Numbered from the stretch's first letter, positions 16,404 through 26,188 are shown. The stretch is DNA of 64,000 nt from an uncultured Hungatella sp. (GCA_910585435.1 CAJUEJ010000007.1:1-64000), one strand, 5' to 3'. Program-made: numbers and translations. Notes: generated by a model not told the origin, from the letters alone.

Positions 16404-17429
16404 TCATAGCAGGAGCATGGCGTCCCCAAAACTGAAGAATCTATATCTCTCCCTGATTGCCTCCTCATATGCATTCAGCACATGTTCCCTCCCTGCCAGT
16501 GCGGACACCAGCATAACCAGGGTGGATTCCGGCAGATGGAAATTGGTAATCAGTCCGTCCAGAACCTTGAACTGATAACCTGGATAGATAAATATATCCG
16601 TCCAGCCGCTGCCGCTTTTCACCGTCCCGTCTTCCTGCGCTGCGGACTCTATGGTTCTGCAGCTGGTCGTCCCTACACAGATGATACGGCCTCCCTGACG
16701 TTTTATATGGTTGATCTTCCCGGCCTCTTCCTCCTCTATGACATAAAACTCCGAGTGCATGTGGTGATCCAGTATATTTTCTGCTTTTACAGGCCGGAAG
16801 GTTCCCAGGCCTACGTGGAGGGTCACGTGGGCGATGGTCACTCCCATCTGTTCAATCTGCTCCAGCAGTTCTTTTGTAAAATGAAGTCCTGCCGTAGGTG
16901 CCGCTGCCGATCCGTCATGTTTTGCATACACTGTCTGATAACGGTTTTTATCTTTTAACTGGTGGGTAATATAAGGGGGCAGAGGCATCTGGCCCAGCCG
17001 GTCCAGAATCTCCTCAAATATTCCTTCATAGGAAAACTGAACCAGGCGGTTTCCCTCTTCCACCACGTTAATGACCGTTCCTTTCAAAAGCCCGTCTCCA
17101 AAGGAAATGACGGTTCCCGGCTTTGCCTTTTTTCCAGGCTTTACCAGGGTCTCCCACACATTCTTTTCCTTTCGTTTTAAAAGAAGTACCTCTATCCTGG
17201 CTTTTGTCTCTTCCTTTTCCCCCAACAGCCTGGCGGGAATCACCTTGGTGTCATTGATTACAAGGCAGTCTCCCTTTTTCAGGTAAGATACAATATCACG
17301 AAATCCTCTGTGCTCTATCTCCCCCGTATTTTTATCCAGCACCAGAAGCCGGGAGGAGGAACGATCCTCCAATGGGTCCTGGGCAATCAGCTCCTGGGGC
17401 AATTCAAAATTAAAATCTGATACGTTCAC
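16404..17429 (-). CDS. queA: S-adenosylmethionine:tRNA ribosyltransferase-isomerase
   Basis: Queuosine pathway enzyme that transfers and rearranges the ribose of SAM onto preQ1 in tRNA to make epoxyqueuosine. At 341 aa it has the standard length. The start NVSDFNFELPQELIAQDPLE and the motifs AAPTAGLHFT and HVTLHVGLGTFRPV are characteristic. The GTG start at 17429 follows ATAGGAGAA. It lies 29 bp after the zinc-ribbon membrane gene and probably shares its transcript; a strong terminator follows. Confidence 0.98.
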   Translation of the reverse strand: MNVSDFNFELPQELIAQDPLEDRSSSRLLVLDKNTGEIEHRGFRDIVSYLKKGDCLVINDTKVIPARLLGEKEETKARIEVLLLKRKEKNVWETLVKPGKKAKPGTVISFGDGLLKGTVINVVEEGNRLVQFSYEGIFEEILDRLGQMPLPPYITHQLKDKNRYQTVYAKHDGSAAAPTAGLHFTKELLEQIEQMGVTIAHVTLHVGLGTFRPVKAENILDHHMHSEFYVIEEEEAGKINHIKRQGGRIICVGTTSCRTIESAAQEDGTVKSGSGWTDIFIYPGYQFKVLDGLITNFHLPESTLVMLVSALAGREHVLNAYEEAIRERYRFFSFGDAMLLL

Positions 17430-17458
17430 AGGCTTCTCCTATTTCTATAGAATTATGA

Positions 17459-17827
17459 CTATTTGTCCTTAGCTTCTGACTCCTGCTGCGTTTGTGCCGG
17501 AAGCCCTCCATGATCCATCTGGTAACGCCTGTATATTTTAGGTCCGTACATGATGCCCATAAGTACAAAAAACAGAATGACCAGGGCGACTCCTCTTTTC
17601 CAGCCATAAGGCTCCCACCCTGTCTTTTTAGGCTCCTGCCTTTTAACAGGCTCATATGCAATCCTCTGAGGCACAGGCCTCAGTTCAAGCTCTTCCCTGC
17701 CGGTTTCCTCCGAAGTCTTCCACTCCATAACAAAACGGGTATGACACTCCTGACACACCTGGATGTTGTGATTCTGTTTGTCAATTTCCAGCTTTCCCCC
17801 GCATGACGGGCACTTTAATTCTGTCAT
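17459..17827 (-). CDS. Zinc-ribbon single-pass membrane protein
   Basis: Small protein of 122 aa. The N-terminus carries a zinc ribbon with two cysteine pairs (CPSCGG and CQECH, about residues 6-29). A hydrophilic linker follows, then one membrane helix (about 80-97; ALVILFFVLMGIMYG) and a charged tail. I chose the ATG at 17827 because GGAGG lies 5 bases upstream; the ATG at 17839 precedes that site. It is upstream of queA in the same direction. The function is unknown; the layout is common in Firmicute membrane proteins of unclear role. Confidence 0.75.
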   Translation of the reverse strand: MTELKCPSCGGKLEIDKQNHNIQVCQECHTRFVMEWKTSEETGREELELRPVPQRIAYEPVKRQEPKKTGWEPYGWKRGVALVILFFVLMGIMYGPKIYRRYQMDHGGLPAQTQQESEAKDK

Positions 17828-17985
17828 AGCTTCCTCCATTATATTCTATGTACTCCTCCATGTACTCCCGAAGCCTCTTTGTGCCTGATTTTCTTTATAC
17901 CTGATTTTGCGAGACATTGAGAGTATATTTCTGAGTATTCTCGAAAATTTGGCGCGATCATCCCAGCATCGCCTGGGATTTTTCC

Positions 17986-18720
17986 CTACTGTCTTCCATA
18001 AACCCGTTTGTGAAGGGCAATCACCTCATCCAGTCCTCTCACCGCATCATACTCTTTTCCTTCATAGGCAAAATGATGCTCTGTGATGATTTTGGGATTA
18101 CGCTCCGAGATAAGCTTCACAATCTCCAGGCTGGCCTTCTCCGGCGGACTGTCCTGAAGAAATCCATACTCGCCGTTTAAAGGATAGGCAACCAATGCCC
18201 TGTCATAACCTCCGTCCTGGCAGAGATATTTTTTGGTATAGAAGCATGCCACCATGTCATCCAGCCGAAAGACACAGGAACTAAGCCCTGGAAATTTAAT
18301 ATAATTCCTGGTAATAAACCCAATCCTTTTTAGGCTGTTCGTATCCTTTCCCTTATCAAGAGCAAATAATACGGTTTCCGGCTGCTTAAACTCCTGCTCA
18401 ATCCGGTAGATCTCCTGCTCGTCAAAGCTGCTCTGATCCATAAAGGCCTTCACCCAGCCCCGCTCTTTTTTCTGCTGCATGTAAATTCCCAGCACGACCA
18501 AAAGGATACTGGGGACAATAATCACGACCGCCATTTTTATAGCTGACTCTGCCCCCATGATGTTAAACAATGCTGCTGCCAGCATAACGGCGATCACCAT
18601 CAGCATGACACCCACGGCAACCAGCCCTTTTCCGGCTCCTGTTGCACTGTACATAAACTGCAGCACACTGCCGTTTTTTGACATCTTTTTCTTTAATTTA
18701 TCATCCGGAACCAACACCAT
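17986..18720 (-). CDS. Membrane protein of unknown function
   Basis: Protein of 244 aa starting MVLVPDDKLKKKM, with AGGAGG 7 bases upstream of the ATG at 18720; a longer frame to 18804 is not supported. Two adjacent membrane helices (about 33-54 and 60-80) form a hairpin near the N-terminus. The remaining roughly 160 residues should be cytosolic: SSFDEQEIYRIEQEF, a beta-rich middle and a short helical end. No catalytic motif was seen. A weak hairpin follows (17961-17978). It appears to be a single-gene unit. Confidence 0.7.
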   Translation of the reverse strand: MVLVPDDKLKKKMSKNGSVLQFMYSATGAGKGLVAVGVMLMVIAVMLAAALFNIMGAESAIKMAVVIIVPSILLVVLGIYMQQKKERGWVKAFMDQSSFDEQEIYRIEQEFKQPETVLFALDKGKDTNSLKRIGFITRNYIKFPGLSSCVFRLDDMVACFYTKKYLCQDGGYDRALVAYPLNGEYGFLQDSPPEKASLEIVKLISERNPKIITEHHFAYEGKEYDAVRGLDEVIALHKRVYGRQ

Positions 18721-18871
18721 ATCAAATTCCTCCTGCTGTATGTAATCCGTACATTGTACGACCTGCTTTTCTGATATTATATAACATGGGGGTGCATACA
18801 GCAATAGTATCCAGGACCTTTTTCTGGTATTTTTTGAACAGATTTTTTGAATAGATTTTTCAAATTTTCAC

Positions 18872-18900
18872 TTGCATAGTTGGTAAGATTATAGTATTAT
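18872..18900 (+). promoter_or_regulatory. Promoter of tRNA-Arg
   Basis: TTGCAT (18872-18877), a 17-base spacer and TATTAT (18895-18900) end 9 bases before the mature tRNA start. Confidence 0.75.
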
Positions 18901-18909
18901 ATAGGAGAT

Positions 18910-18981
18910 GCGTCTGTAGCTCAGTGGATAGAGCAGTGGCCTCCGGAGCCGCGTGCGTAGGTTCGATTCCTATCAGACGCA
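18910..18981 (+). tRNA. tRNA-Arg (anticodon CCG)
   Basis: A complete cloverleaf can be drawn: acceptor GCGTCTG pairs with CAGACGC, the D arm is GCTC/GAGC, the anticodon arm is GTGGC/GCCGC with loop CTCCGGA (anticodon CCG, reading CGG), and the T arm has GGTTCGATTCC. The discriminator is A and CCA is not encoded. A T7 run directly follows and may end transcription. Confidence 0.97.
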
Positions 18982-19094
18982 TTTTTTTGTTGTCTTGGGG
19001 ATTATGCCGGCTAAATCCTGGCAAATACTTTCATCTGCGTATCAAGCTGTTCATCCAATACACGTATGTACTTTGATTATGTCACCGTAACATA

Positions 19095-19138
19095 AAAACC
19101 GACGCCCATTCTTCTCAAAAAGAATGTACGTCGGTTTT
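19095..19138 (-). terminator. Terminator of the GH3/sugar-uptake operon
   Basis: AAAACCGACG (19095-19104) pairs with CGTCGGTTTT (19129-19138), with an inner ATTCTT/AAGAAT stem. It lies 7 bases after the GH3 stop on the minus strand. Confidence 0.85.
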
Positions 19139-19144
19139 GTTCTG

Positions 19145-21247
19145 TCAATACTGAATCACTGTCTCCAACGGCCTCTGTCCCGTCAGCTCTTCACTTCTTG
19201 CATCTGGCTGTGTGCCTCCCACATACACGGCAAACTCTGTTCCATCCTTGATTCTCTCGCCCTGGTCATTTACCACCATAAACTGCTTCTGTGGAATAAG
19301 CAGTTCTATGGTCTGTTTTTCCCCTGCTTTTACATGGAATCTCTTAAATGCTGCCAAATGATGGTTTCTCACTTCAAACGGAGACTTAATATCCTTTATA
19401 TAAACCTCCGTCACTTCATCGCCGTCCACAGCTCCCGTATTTTCCACAGTGACGGTTATCTTCACTCCGCCTTCAGCTGTCTCTGTCTTCAGATCGGAAT
19501 AGGCAAATCTTGTGTAGCTTAACCCATATCCGAAAGGATACATTGGCTTGCTTTCCATGTACCGGTATGTTCTTCCCTTCATGGAATAATCGGTAATCGG
19601 CAGCATGCCTTCGGACGATGCGTAGAAAGTAACCGGCAGTTTTCCAGAAGGATTCACCTCACCGAACAAAATCCTGGCGATAGCCAGCCCGCCTTCTGCT
19701 CCCGGATACCATCCCTGAAGAATCGCCTTTACATTGGGGGTGTCCTGAAGCCATTTTAACTCTACCGCGCTTCCGGTCATATTTACCACAATCAGGTCAA
19801 CCCCTGTCTCAATCAAAGCCTTCAGAAGGTGAAGCTGACTGTCAGGCAATGCCGTGGTAGGCTTATCTGCCATGCTGGTCTCGTCAATCCGGTTCCCCAC
19901 ATCATGCTGCTCCCCTTCATAGCGCTCATCCAGCCCCAGGCAGACTACCGCTGTTTTTGCTTCTTTGGCAGCATACACTGCCTCTGACAATCTGTCACCT
20001 GGCAGAGCCAGCTCCTCCACCCGATCCTTCATGGTATGGCAGCCTTCGGAATAGTGAATGCGTATATCTTCAGCCACCATCTCGATCCCTTCCAGGACAG
20101 TCACGTATCTGGGGGCTGTGCCGTGATAATTGCCGATGAGGGGCCATCTGCTGTCCGCATTGGGCCCTATCACAGCCAGCTTTTCCATATCCTTTTTAAG
20201 AGGCAGGATCCCGTCGTTTTTAAGGAGAACCACAGACCGCTCTGCTGCCTGGATGGCTGCCTGCCGGTGCTTTTTGCATGCCACTTCCTCATAGGAAATC
20301 TTGTCATACTCACAGTCATCAGCGAAAAGTCCCAGCTTAAATCTGGTTCTCATGACCCTGATAGCTGCCTCAGTAATATCCTCCTCTGTCACCAGCCCTT
20401 CCTGGTATGCCTGCATAACCTTTAAATATGTATTTCCGCAGTTGATATCACATCCCATTTTCAGGGCCAGGGCTGCCGATTCCGTAGCTGTATCTGTCAC
20501 ATGGTGATTCTCATGGAAGTCTTTGATCGCCCAGCAGTCTGAGGTAAAATATCCCTGGAAATCCCATTTTCCTCTAAGAATATCTTTCATCAGCAGCTTG
20601 CTTCCACAGCAGGGCTCTCCGTTGGTCCTGTTGTAGGCGCCCATAACGCCTTCCACTCCGGCTTCCTCTACACACGCCTGAAAGGCCGGCAGATATGTCT
20701 CCCACAGATCCTTATCCGAAACCACGGCATCAAACTCATGGCGCAGCTCCTCCGGCCCGCTGTGTACTGCAAAATGCTTGGCACAGGCAGCCGCCTTCAG
20801 ATATTTTCCATCTCCCTGGATTCCTTTAATAAAGGCAACCCCCAGCCTGGAGGTCAGATACGGATCCTCGCCGTAGGTTTCATGGCCTCTCCCCCATCTG
20901 GGATCCCGGAAAATGTTTACATTGGGAGACCAAAGGGTCAGCCCCTTATAGATGTCCCTGTCATCCTCAGAAGAATAGGCATTGTACTTGGCCCTTGCTT
21001 CCGTAGAGATAATGTCCCCGATCTTTTCCATCTCCTCCGTATCAAACATGGCAGCCAGGGCAATAGACTGAGGAAACATGGTTGCTGTACCTGCCCTTGC
21101 CAAGCCGTGGAGCGCTTCATTCCACCAGTGATATCTGGGAATCCCCAGCCTTGGAATCGCCGGCGCGTCGAAATTTAGCTGAGACGCCTTCTCCTCCAGG
21201 GTCATCTTATCCACCAGCTCTCTGGCCTGCTTCTCAAAATCAGTCAT
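19145..21247 (-). CDS. Glycoside hydrolase family 3, beta-xylosidase/arabinofuranosidase-like
   Basis: Exo-acting glycosidase of 700 aa with no signal peptide, so it should split imported oligosaccharides in the cytosol. The layout is the usual one: an N-terminal barrel with nucleophile D237 in GYFTSDCW and KHFAVHSGPE (about 157-166), then the alpha/beta domain (about 330-580; VLLKNDGILPL) and a C-terminal fibronectin-III-like domain. The N-terminal HWWNEALHGLARAG and MFPQSIALAA resemble beta-xylosidases more than beta-glucosidases. It is the last gene of the lplB-like operon and ends in a terminator. Substrate specificity is inferred from motifs only. Confidence 0.88.
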   Translation of the reverse strand: MTDFEKQARELVDKMTLEEKASQLNFDAPAIPRLGIPRYHWWNEALHGLARAGTATMFPQSIALAAMFDTEEMEKIGDIISTEARAKYNAYSSEDDRDIYKGLTLWSPNVNIFRDPRWGRGHETYGEDPYLTSRLGVAFIKGIQGDGKYLKAAACAKHFAVHSGPEELRHEFDAVVSDKDLWETYLPAFQACVEEAGVEGVMGAYNRTNGEPCCGSKLLMKDILRGKWDFQGYFTSDCWAIKDFHENHHVTDTATESAALALKMGCDINCGNTYLKVMQAYQEGLVTEEDITEAAIRVMRTRFKLGLFADDCEYDKISYEEVACKKHRQAAIQAAERSVVLLKNDGILPLKKDMEKLAVIGPNADSRWPLIGNYHGTAPRYVTVLEGIEMVAEDIRIHYSEGCHTMKDRVEELALPGDRLSEAVYAAKEAKTAVVCLGLDERYEGEQHDVGNRIDETSMADKPTTALPDSQLHLLKALIETGVDLIVVNMTGSAVELKWLQDTPNVKAILQGWYPGAEGGLAIARILFGEVNPSGKLPVTFYASSEGMLPITDYSMKGRTYRYMESKPMYPFGYGLSYTRFAYSDLKTETAEGGVKITVTVENTGAVDGDEVTEVYIKDIKSPFEVRNHHLAAFKRFHVKAGEKQTIELLIPQKQFMVVNDQGERIKDGTEFAVYVGGTQPDARSEELTGQRPLETVIQY

Positions 21248-21274
21248 ACGCTTTTGTTCCTTTCCCCTAAAGAC

Positions 21275-22438
21275 CTATTTGTAATTTCCAACGGTGATAT
21301 CATCCGCCGCAAAATTCTCTACCGCTGCGGCTTTCTTGTAAAAATGAACTGCATTTTTCAGAATGCCCTCAAAAGTATAATACTCATCATCCTTTGCAAT
21401 AGGCAGCTGCACCAGCATTTTCTTGCATCCGGCTTTGTAGATAGCAGTGATCAATTCCACAGTCTTTCTTCCGTCGATTCCTGTTATCATGGGACGCCCG
21501 CCTGTCTCAAGAGCTGTCAGGTAGTTATCAATCTCTCCTGTATGCCCTTCATAAGGCAGATCCGGAATTGCATTGTAGAATTCCGTAATCTTCTGGATCA
21601 GCTCCTGGTTGTGTTCCTCGATAGGGAATCCGTTGGGTCTTGTCAGCTCCGCCTTGATATCCCAGGGCGCGGCAATTTTGGCATCTGCACACTGAAGAAC
21701 GATTCCCTGCTCCTCGCCGTGATGCACCACGGAGCTTGTCACTTCCGCAATGCTGTTGTTGCCGTAGCGGAGAGCGGCCAGGGACAGGTCCTCCACCTCG
21801 GAGTTGTCATGCATCACATTGGTAAGCATTGCCATAACCTCTGTGGGAAGCTCTCCCATGATCCAGTTAATCATGTCAATATGATGAACCGCATGATTTA
21901 AGGTAGGGCCGCCACCTTCTTTCTCCCACAGGCCTCTCCACCACAGATCATAGTAGCAGTGGCCTCTCCACCACAGAGAATTTACATGGGCACAGATAAT
22001 CTTTCCTGCCAGCCCGCTGTCTGCAGTCTTCTTCAGTTTATAGATGGAGTTGCGGAAACGGTTCTGGGCAATACATCCCATGGTTACATGGTTTCTCTCC
22101 TCCGCCTCCAGCATGGCATCGCACTCTGCCAGACAGGTAGCCATAGGCTTTTCCACCACCACATTCATCCCTGCATCCATGGAATGGATGGCAATCTCCG
22201 CATGGACATAAGGCGGCGTACACACATGGACAATATCAATATCCGGCATGGCCTCAATCATTTTCTGGTGGTCATCAAATACTTCACAGTCCAGATGATA
22301 CTGTTCTTTCATCTTCTCTGCCTTTTCCGGATAAATATCACAGAGAGCTACAATTTTCACCCTCTCCGGAAATTCCAGAAGCCCCTTTACATGCTGCGGG
22401 GCAATATTACCTGTACCAACTATTGCTGCTTTTAACAT
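21275..22438 (-). CDS. Gfo/Idh/MocA-family oxidoreductase
   Basis: NAD(P)-dependent sugar or inositol dehydrogenase-like protein of 387 aa. The Rossmann fold begins AAIVGTGNIAPQHVKG, the EKPMATC motif supplies the conserved lysine, and a catalytic-region histidine lies in LNHAVHHIDMINW. AAGGAG lies about 6 bases before the ATG at 22438; a longer frame to 22471 would run into the GntR gene. It lies 29 bp after that gene. It probably acts on the sugar taken up by the operon's transporter, in a pair with the second family member three genes upstream. Confidence 0.88.
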   Translation of the reverse strand: MLKAAIVGTGNIAPQHVKGLLEFPERVKIVALCDIYPEKAEKMKEQYHLDCEVFDDHQKMIEAMPDIDIVHVCTPPYVHAEIAIHSMDAGMNVVVEKPMATCLAECDAMLEAEERNHVTMGCIAQNRFRNSIYKLKKTADSGLAGKIICAHVNSLWWRGHCYYDLWWRGLWEKEGGGPTLNHAVHHIDMINWIMGELPTEVMAMLTNVMHDNSEVEDLSLAALRYGNNSIAEVTSSVVHHGEEQGIVLQCADAKIAAPWDIKAELTRPNGFPIEEHNQELIQKITEFYNAIPDLPYEGHTGEIDNYLTALETGGRPMITGIDGRKTVELITAIYKAGCKKMLVQLPIAKDDEYYTFEGILKNAVHFYKKAAAVENFAADDITVGNYK

Positions 22439-22467
22439 AGTTCTCCTTCCTGCGCCGTAAACGCATA

Positions 22468-23142
22468 TCAAATAATATAATCAGGATACCTTTTCACAAT
22501 CTCTGCCTTGTCATACAAGTAACGAGATAAATGTTTGTCCACTACGGCAAAAGCCTCCTCCTTGTTCTGGGCACGGACAGCATTTAAAATCTCCATATGA
22601 TCGTTTACCGTCTGCAAATCCACAATAACCAGAAGAGAAAGATACCGAATCCGGTCAAAGGGAATACGTATATCCTCCAGATAGTCATATACATGTTCCT
22701 TTTTCGCCATCCTGAACAGCAACCGATGAAAATCATCATCCAGTTCTAACAGCCTGCTCTGGTTTGACATCTCCAGATATTTCTTCTGAAGACGAATATT
22801 CTCTTCCAACCGGCCTAAATCCGGCAGTTCTTCCAGCTGGCAGCAAATCTCCACAATCGCCCTCTCCAAAACTTTTCTGGCAAAATTGGACTCCTCTACC
22901 AGCCCGTAATTAATCTTTGTCACACGGCTGCCCTTTTTAGGCAGCACCTCAATCAGGTCAATCTTTGACAGTTCCACCAAAGCCTCCCTGACCGGAGTCC
23001 GGGAAACATGCAGCTCTTCCGTCAAAGTATTTTCTGACAACATTTCACCAGGCTTTAAAGCGCACTCAATGATATTCTTCTTTAATACCCGAAGAACATA
23101 CTCTCTTGCTCCTTCTCCATAAAGCCTTTCTAAAACCTGCAT
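22468..23142 (-). CDS. GntR-family regulator, FadR/FCD subgroup
   Basis: Transcriptional regulator of 224 aa. The N-terminal winged helix (about residues 12-75) contains LSENTLTEELHVSRTPVREAL, the GntR signature. The helical C-terminal domain has the FCD-type Asp/His pattern (LDDDFHRLLF, then NDHMEILNAV and VDKHLSRYL), which usually binds a metal and a carboxylate ligand. The ATG at 23142 follows GGAGGGGTT. Being embedded in the sugar operon, it likely controls it in response to a sugar acid or similar intermediate. An operator could not be defined by eye. Confidence 0.9.
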   Translation of the reverse strand: MQVLERLYGEGAREYVLRVLKKNIIECALKPGEMLSENTLTEELHVSRTPVREALVELSKIDLIEVLPKKGSRVTKINYGLVEESNFARKVLERAIVEICCQLEELPDLGRLEENIRLQKKYLEMSNQSRLLELDDDFHRLLFRMAKKEHVYDYLEDIRIPFDRIRYLSLLVIVDLQTVNDHMEILNAVRAQNKEEAFAVVDKHLSRYLYDKAEIVKRYPDYII

Positions 23143-23208
23143 AACCCCTCCATCTCTCATAAAACCGGCGCCTGCCTTTTGGAGTCATCTGCCAGCCAAA
23201 GCATCCTT

Positions 23209-24288
23209 CTACCGTTCCAGAATACTGGCCTGCATCTGCGCCTTCACACACAGCTCTGCCGCTTTAAAGGCATGTTCCTGTGTCATAGCATTTTCCGTCC
23301 GGTTGATACAATCCAGTATCAGCTGTCCGAAATAAGGGAACCCAACCTTTCCTGTCACTTCAAAGTGGTGTTCTCCTTCTTTGTTTACCATAAACACATG
23401 GTTGCTTGTTCCGTCGCCGGTTCCCACATTGATATACTTCCGAAGCTCAATGTATCCTTCAGTTCCCAGAATAAACATTCTTCCATCGCCCCAGGTTCCC
23501 AGGCCGTCCGGGGTAAACCAGTCTACACGGAAATACATGGTGGTTCCATTGTCGCCTACCAGCATACAGTCACCGAAATCATTCAGTCCCGGATGATCCT
23601 TGTGGCCGTAGTTTGCAATCTGGCTCTTGACCACCGTGGCGTCCTTTACATCTGCAAAGTACAAAAACTGTTCGATCTGATGGCTTCCGATGTCACACAG
23701 GATCCCGCCGTACTTTTCCTGCTCATAAAACCAGTCCGGACGGCTGTTTGGATCGCCGACTCTGTGAGGCCCCATGCCCAGAACCTGGATTACCCTTCCG
23801 ATAGCGCCTTCTTTGATCAGCTGTCCGGCATACACAGCAGCCTCCACATGGATTCGTTCACTGTAGTAAACCATGTACTTTTTCCCTGTCTTTGCCACCA
23901 TCTCCTTGGCCTGCTCCAGCTGTTTTAAAGTGGTAAGAGGAGCTTTGTCCGTAAAGTAATCTTTGCCTGCCTCCATGACACGAAGCCCCAATGCACAGCG
24001 CTCACTGGTTACCGCAGCGCCGCATACTAATTTCACTTCCGGATCTGCCAGGACTTCCGCTTCACTGGAAGCAGCCCTGGCATCCGGAAATGCCTCCTGG
24101 AATTTCTTTACCTTTTCCGGATCCGGGTCATACACCCATTTCACTTCTGCCCCGGCCTCTGTAAGGCCGTTGCACATCCCATAGATATGGCCATGATCCA
24201 ATGCAATGGCAGCAATCTTAAATTCTCCTGGTTTTACTACTGCCTCAGCCTTTCCCTTTGGTGCATAATTCATACCGCTTACTGCCAT
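23209..24288 (-). CDS. Gfo/Idh/MocA-family oxidoreductase
   Basis: Protein of 359 aa. The N-terminal dinucleotide fold starts at KIAAIALDHGHIYGM, with the conserved lysine in YFTDKAPLTT and a catalytic-region DIGSHQIEQFLYF. The glycine motif is unusual: ALDHGHIYG stands in for GxGxxG, seen in some sugar-modifying branches of the family. The ATG is preceded by GGAGGGAAT. It lies after the binding-protein gene, separated by a strong hairpin, so it is probably made at a lower level. The substrate is unknown; the operon context suggests an oxidised or rearranged sugar. Confidence 0.85.
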   Translation of the reverse strand: MAVSGMNYAPKGKAEAVVKPGEFKIAAIALDHGHIYGMCNGLTEAGAEVKWVYDPDPEKVKKFQEAFPDARAASSEAEVLADPEVKLVCGAAVTSERCALGLRVMEAGKDYFTDKAPLTTLKQLEQAKEMVAKTGKKYMVYYSERIHVEAAVYAGQLIKEGAIGRVIQVLGMGPHRVGDPNSRPDWFYEQEKYGGILCDIGSHQIEQFLYFADVKDATVVKSQIANYGHKDHPGLNDFGDCMLVGDNGTTMYFRVDWFTPDGLGTWGDGRMFILGTEGYIELRKYINVGTGDGTSNHVFMVNKEGEHHFEVTGKVGFPYFGQLILDCINRTENAMTQEHAFKAAELCVKAQMQASILER

Positions 24289-24368
24289 ATTCCCTCCATT
24301 CTGCCGTGTAAAAGCTCCTGCTTCACCGGCATTTTTATTTTAATTGAAATGCACATGCCTGTTAAAAA

Positions 24369-24419
24369 TGCCTGCTTCTGCCTCTTCTGCTTAATATGTC
24401 AGAAGAACAGGAGCAGGCA
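24369..24419 (-). terminator. Intercistronic hairpin after the binding-protein gene
   Basis: TGCCTGCT (24369-24376) pairs with AGCAGGCA (24412-24419), and inside TCTTCTG (24383-24389) pairs with CAGAAGA (24400-24406). A TTTTT follows on the minus strand. It probably lets the binding protein be made in excess of the downstream enzymes. Confidence 0.75.
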
Positions 24420-24478
24420 CATAAAGTTTGTTTTATTCTGCTTTCTCGCAAACAAGCGCGAATAACATCCTCAGACTT

Positions 24479-26188
24479 TTAGCTTCCATACACCTCGTCA
24501 AAATGTGCGGTTCTCTCTGCAATAACATCCTCGATACCGGCCTTCTTTGCTTCCTCAAGCCACTCATCGTAGATAGCATCCATCTGATCCGGCGCACAGG
24601 TGATACACTGTACCTGATATTTGGATCTGAGCAGAAGGAAATCATCTGTAAGCTCAGTCTGCTTCTCTGATGTAAAGGTAGGCTTATGGATAATCTGTCC
24701 GGCCAGAGAATTCTCGTAGTTTGCAACTACATCATCATAATAAATTGGATTCTCAGCAGCAGTACACTTGTTGAAATCGTCAACGGTTGCGAAATATCCC
24801 TGGTTTCCTACCAGGAACATATCGGTACGGATCCAGTCTTTATCTGTTGCATTGTAAGCTGCATCGATAACGATCGGGATTCCTTCGTCATCCAGCTTGT
24901 AGTTCTCATCTTCAAATCCGTGATACAGTACAAATCCGCCGTCCGTAGTTGCCATCCAGTCAAGATATGTCATGGCAGCCTCTACCTTCTCTTCCGATGC
25001 GGTCTTCGGGCACATGATGATAAGTCCGCCTGCTGCATATGCATCTGCGTACTGTTTTCCGTCGTGTACATTCTTTAAGTTAGGAATGGATACAAACTTT
25101 GCAGTTGGAGTATTCTCTCTCAGAGTGGTCTCCGGTGAGTTTCTCAGCGGGTCTACGTTGTAGTTAACGTTGGACTCGTAGAATGCCAGCTGGCTGTTAA
25201 CGATCTTCTGTACAAAGGTCTCTGTGGTATTGGTGTAGAACTCCTGATCCATAACACCGTTGTTGTAGCACTTGTTCATGAAGCGCACATACTCTCTGTA
25301 GCCTGGATCATAGTAGAAATCAAATCCATCTGCGATGTCCAGCTGCTTCTGATCTCCCTCTAACTGTGAGAATGCCATGGACATGTTGTTCCTGTATCCT
25401 GTACCGGTACTGGTGGACTCCAGACCCCAGAAATATCCGCCGATTACATTGGTCAGGCCATCCGGATTGTTCTTCACACTGGCTTCCAGGAAATCATACA
25501 GCTCATCCGGAGTAGTAGGAGTATCCATTCCCAGCGCATCCAGCCAGTCCTGACGGATGAATAAATTGGAGTTGGCAGTCGTCGCACGTCTTGCAACGAT
25601 TCCGTACAGAACATCCGGGCCCCGTCCGATATCAATAACGTCTTCTCCCAAGTATGCCTTCAGGTTCTTAGCCTGATCCTCTCCGTCAATAAACGGGCTC
25701 AGATCCCAGATACCGCCGTCTCTGTAATAATCCTCTGCATAGGAATATGTATACGTAAGCGTGATATCCGGAGCCGTACCGGAAGCCATCATAGTCTGCA
25801 TCTTGGTGATCTCGTCAGAACGGGGAACTGCGATAAATTCCAGGTTGATTCCCACTTTGTTCATCTGCTCCTGGGCATATTTGGTCCACTTGTTGTCAAG
25901 GATCGTATTGCCTTCCGGCGCATTGCTTCGGTCAAACAGCTCAACGGTGATGGTTACATTGTCAAACTGCTTGTCACCGTAGGTGGTCTTGTATCCGCTG
26001 TCACTGCTTTCGCTTCCACTTCCACCGCCAGAGTTGTCTGCCCCCCCGTTGCTGCTTCCGGCGTTGCTGGATTCGCCTGAGCCGCCGGAACCGCCTGCAT
26101 TGCCAGAATCGCCTGAGCCGCCGCCGCAGGCTGTCAGCAATGACATTGTCATAGCTGCTGTCAGTACACATGCTAAAATTTTTTTCAT
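24479..26188 (-). CDS. Extracellular sugar-binding lipoprotein of an ABC transporter
   Basis: Binding protein of 569 aa, anchored outside the membrane. The signal peptide ends in the lipobox LLTACGGG (lipidated cysteine at about residue 21). A Gly/Ser/Asn-rich linker follows (about 22-65), then a family-1-type extracellular solute-binding fold. The large size and the pairing with LplB/LplC-type permeases match LplA-like oligosaccharide-binding proteins. GGAGTAGATAAA precedes the ATG. The gene follows the two permeases and is separated from the next enzyme gene by a hairpin. The ligand is unknown. Confidence 0.93.
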   Translation of the reverse strand: MKKILACVLTAAMTMSLLTACGGGSGDSGNAGGSGGSGESSNAGSSNGGADNSGGGSGSESSDSGYKTTYGDKQFDNVTITVELFDRSNAPEGNTILDNKWTKYAQEQMNKVGINLEFIAVPRSDEITKMQTMMASGTAPDITLTYTYSYAEDYYRDGGIWDLSPFIDGEDQAKNLKAYLGEDVIDIGRGPDVLYGIVARRATTANSNLFIRQDWLDALGMDTPTTPDELYDFLEASVKNNPDGLTNVIGGYFWGLESTSTGTGYRNNMSMAFSQLEGDQKQLDIADGFDFYYDPGYREYVRFMNKCYNNGVMDQEFYTNTTETFVQKIVNSQLAFYESNVNYNVDPLRNSPETTLRENTPTAKFVSIPNLKNVHDGKQYADAYAAGGLIIMCPKTASEEKVEAAMTYLDWMATTDGGFVLYHGFEDENYKLDDEGIPIVIDAAYNATDKDWIRTDMFLVGNQGYFATVDDFNKCTAAENPIYYDDVVANYENSLAGQIIHKPTFTSEKQTELTDDFLLLRSKYQVQCITCAPDQMDAIYDEWLEEAKKAGIEDVIAERTAHFDEVYGS

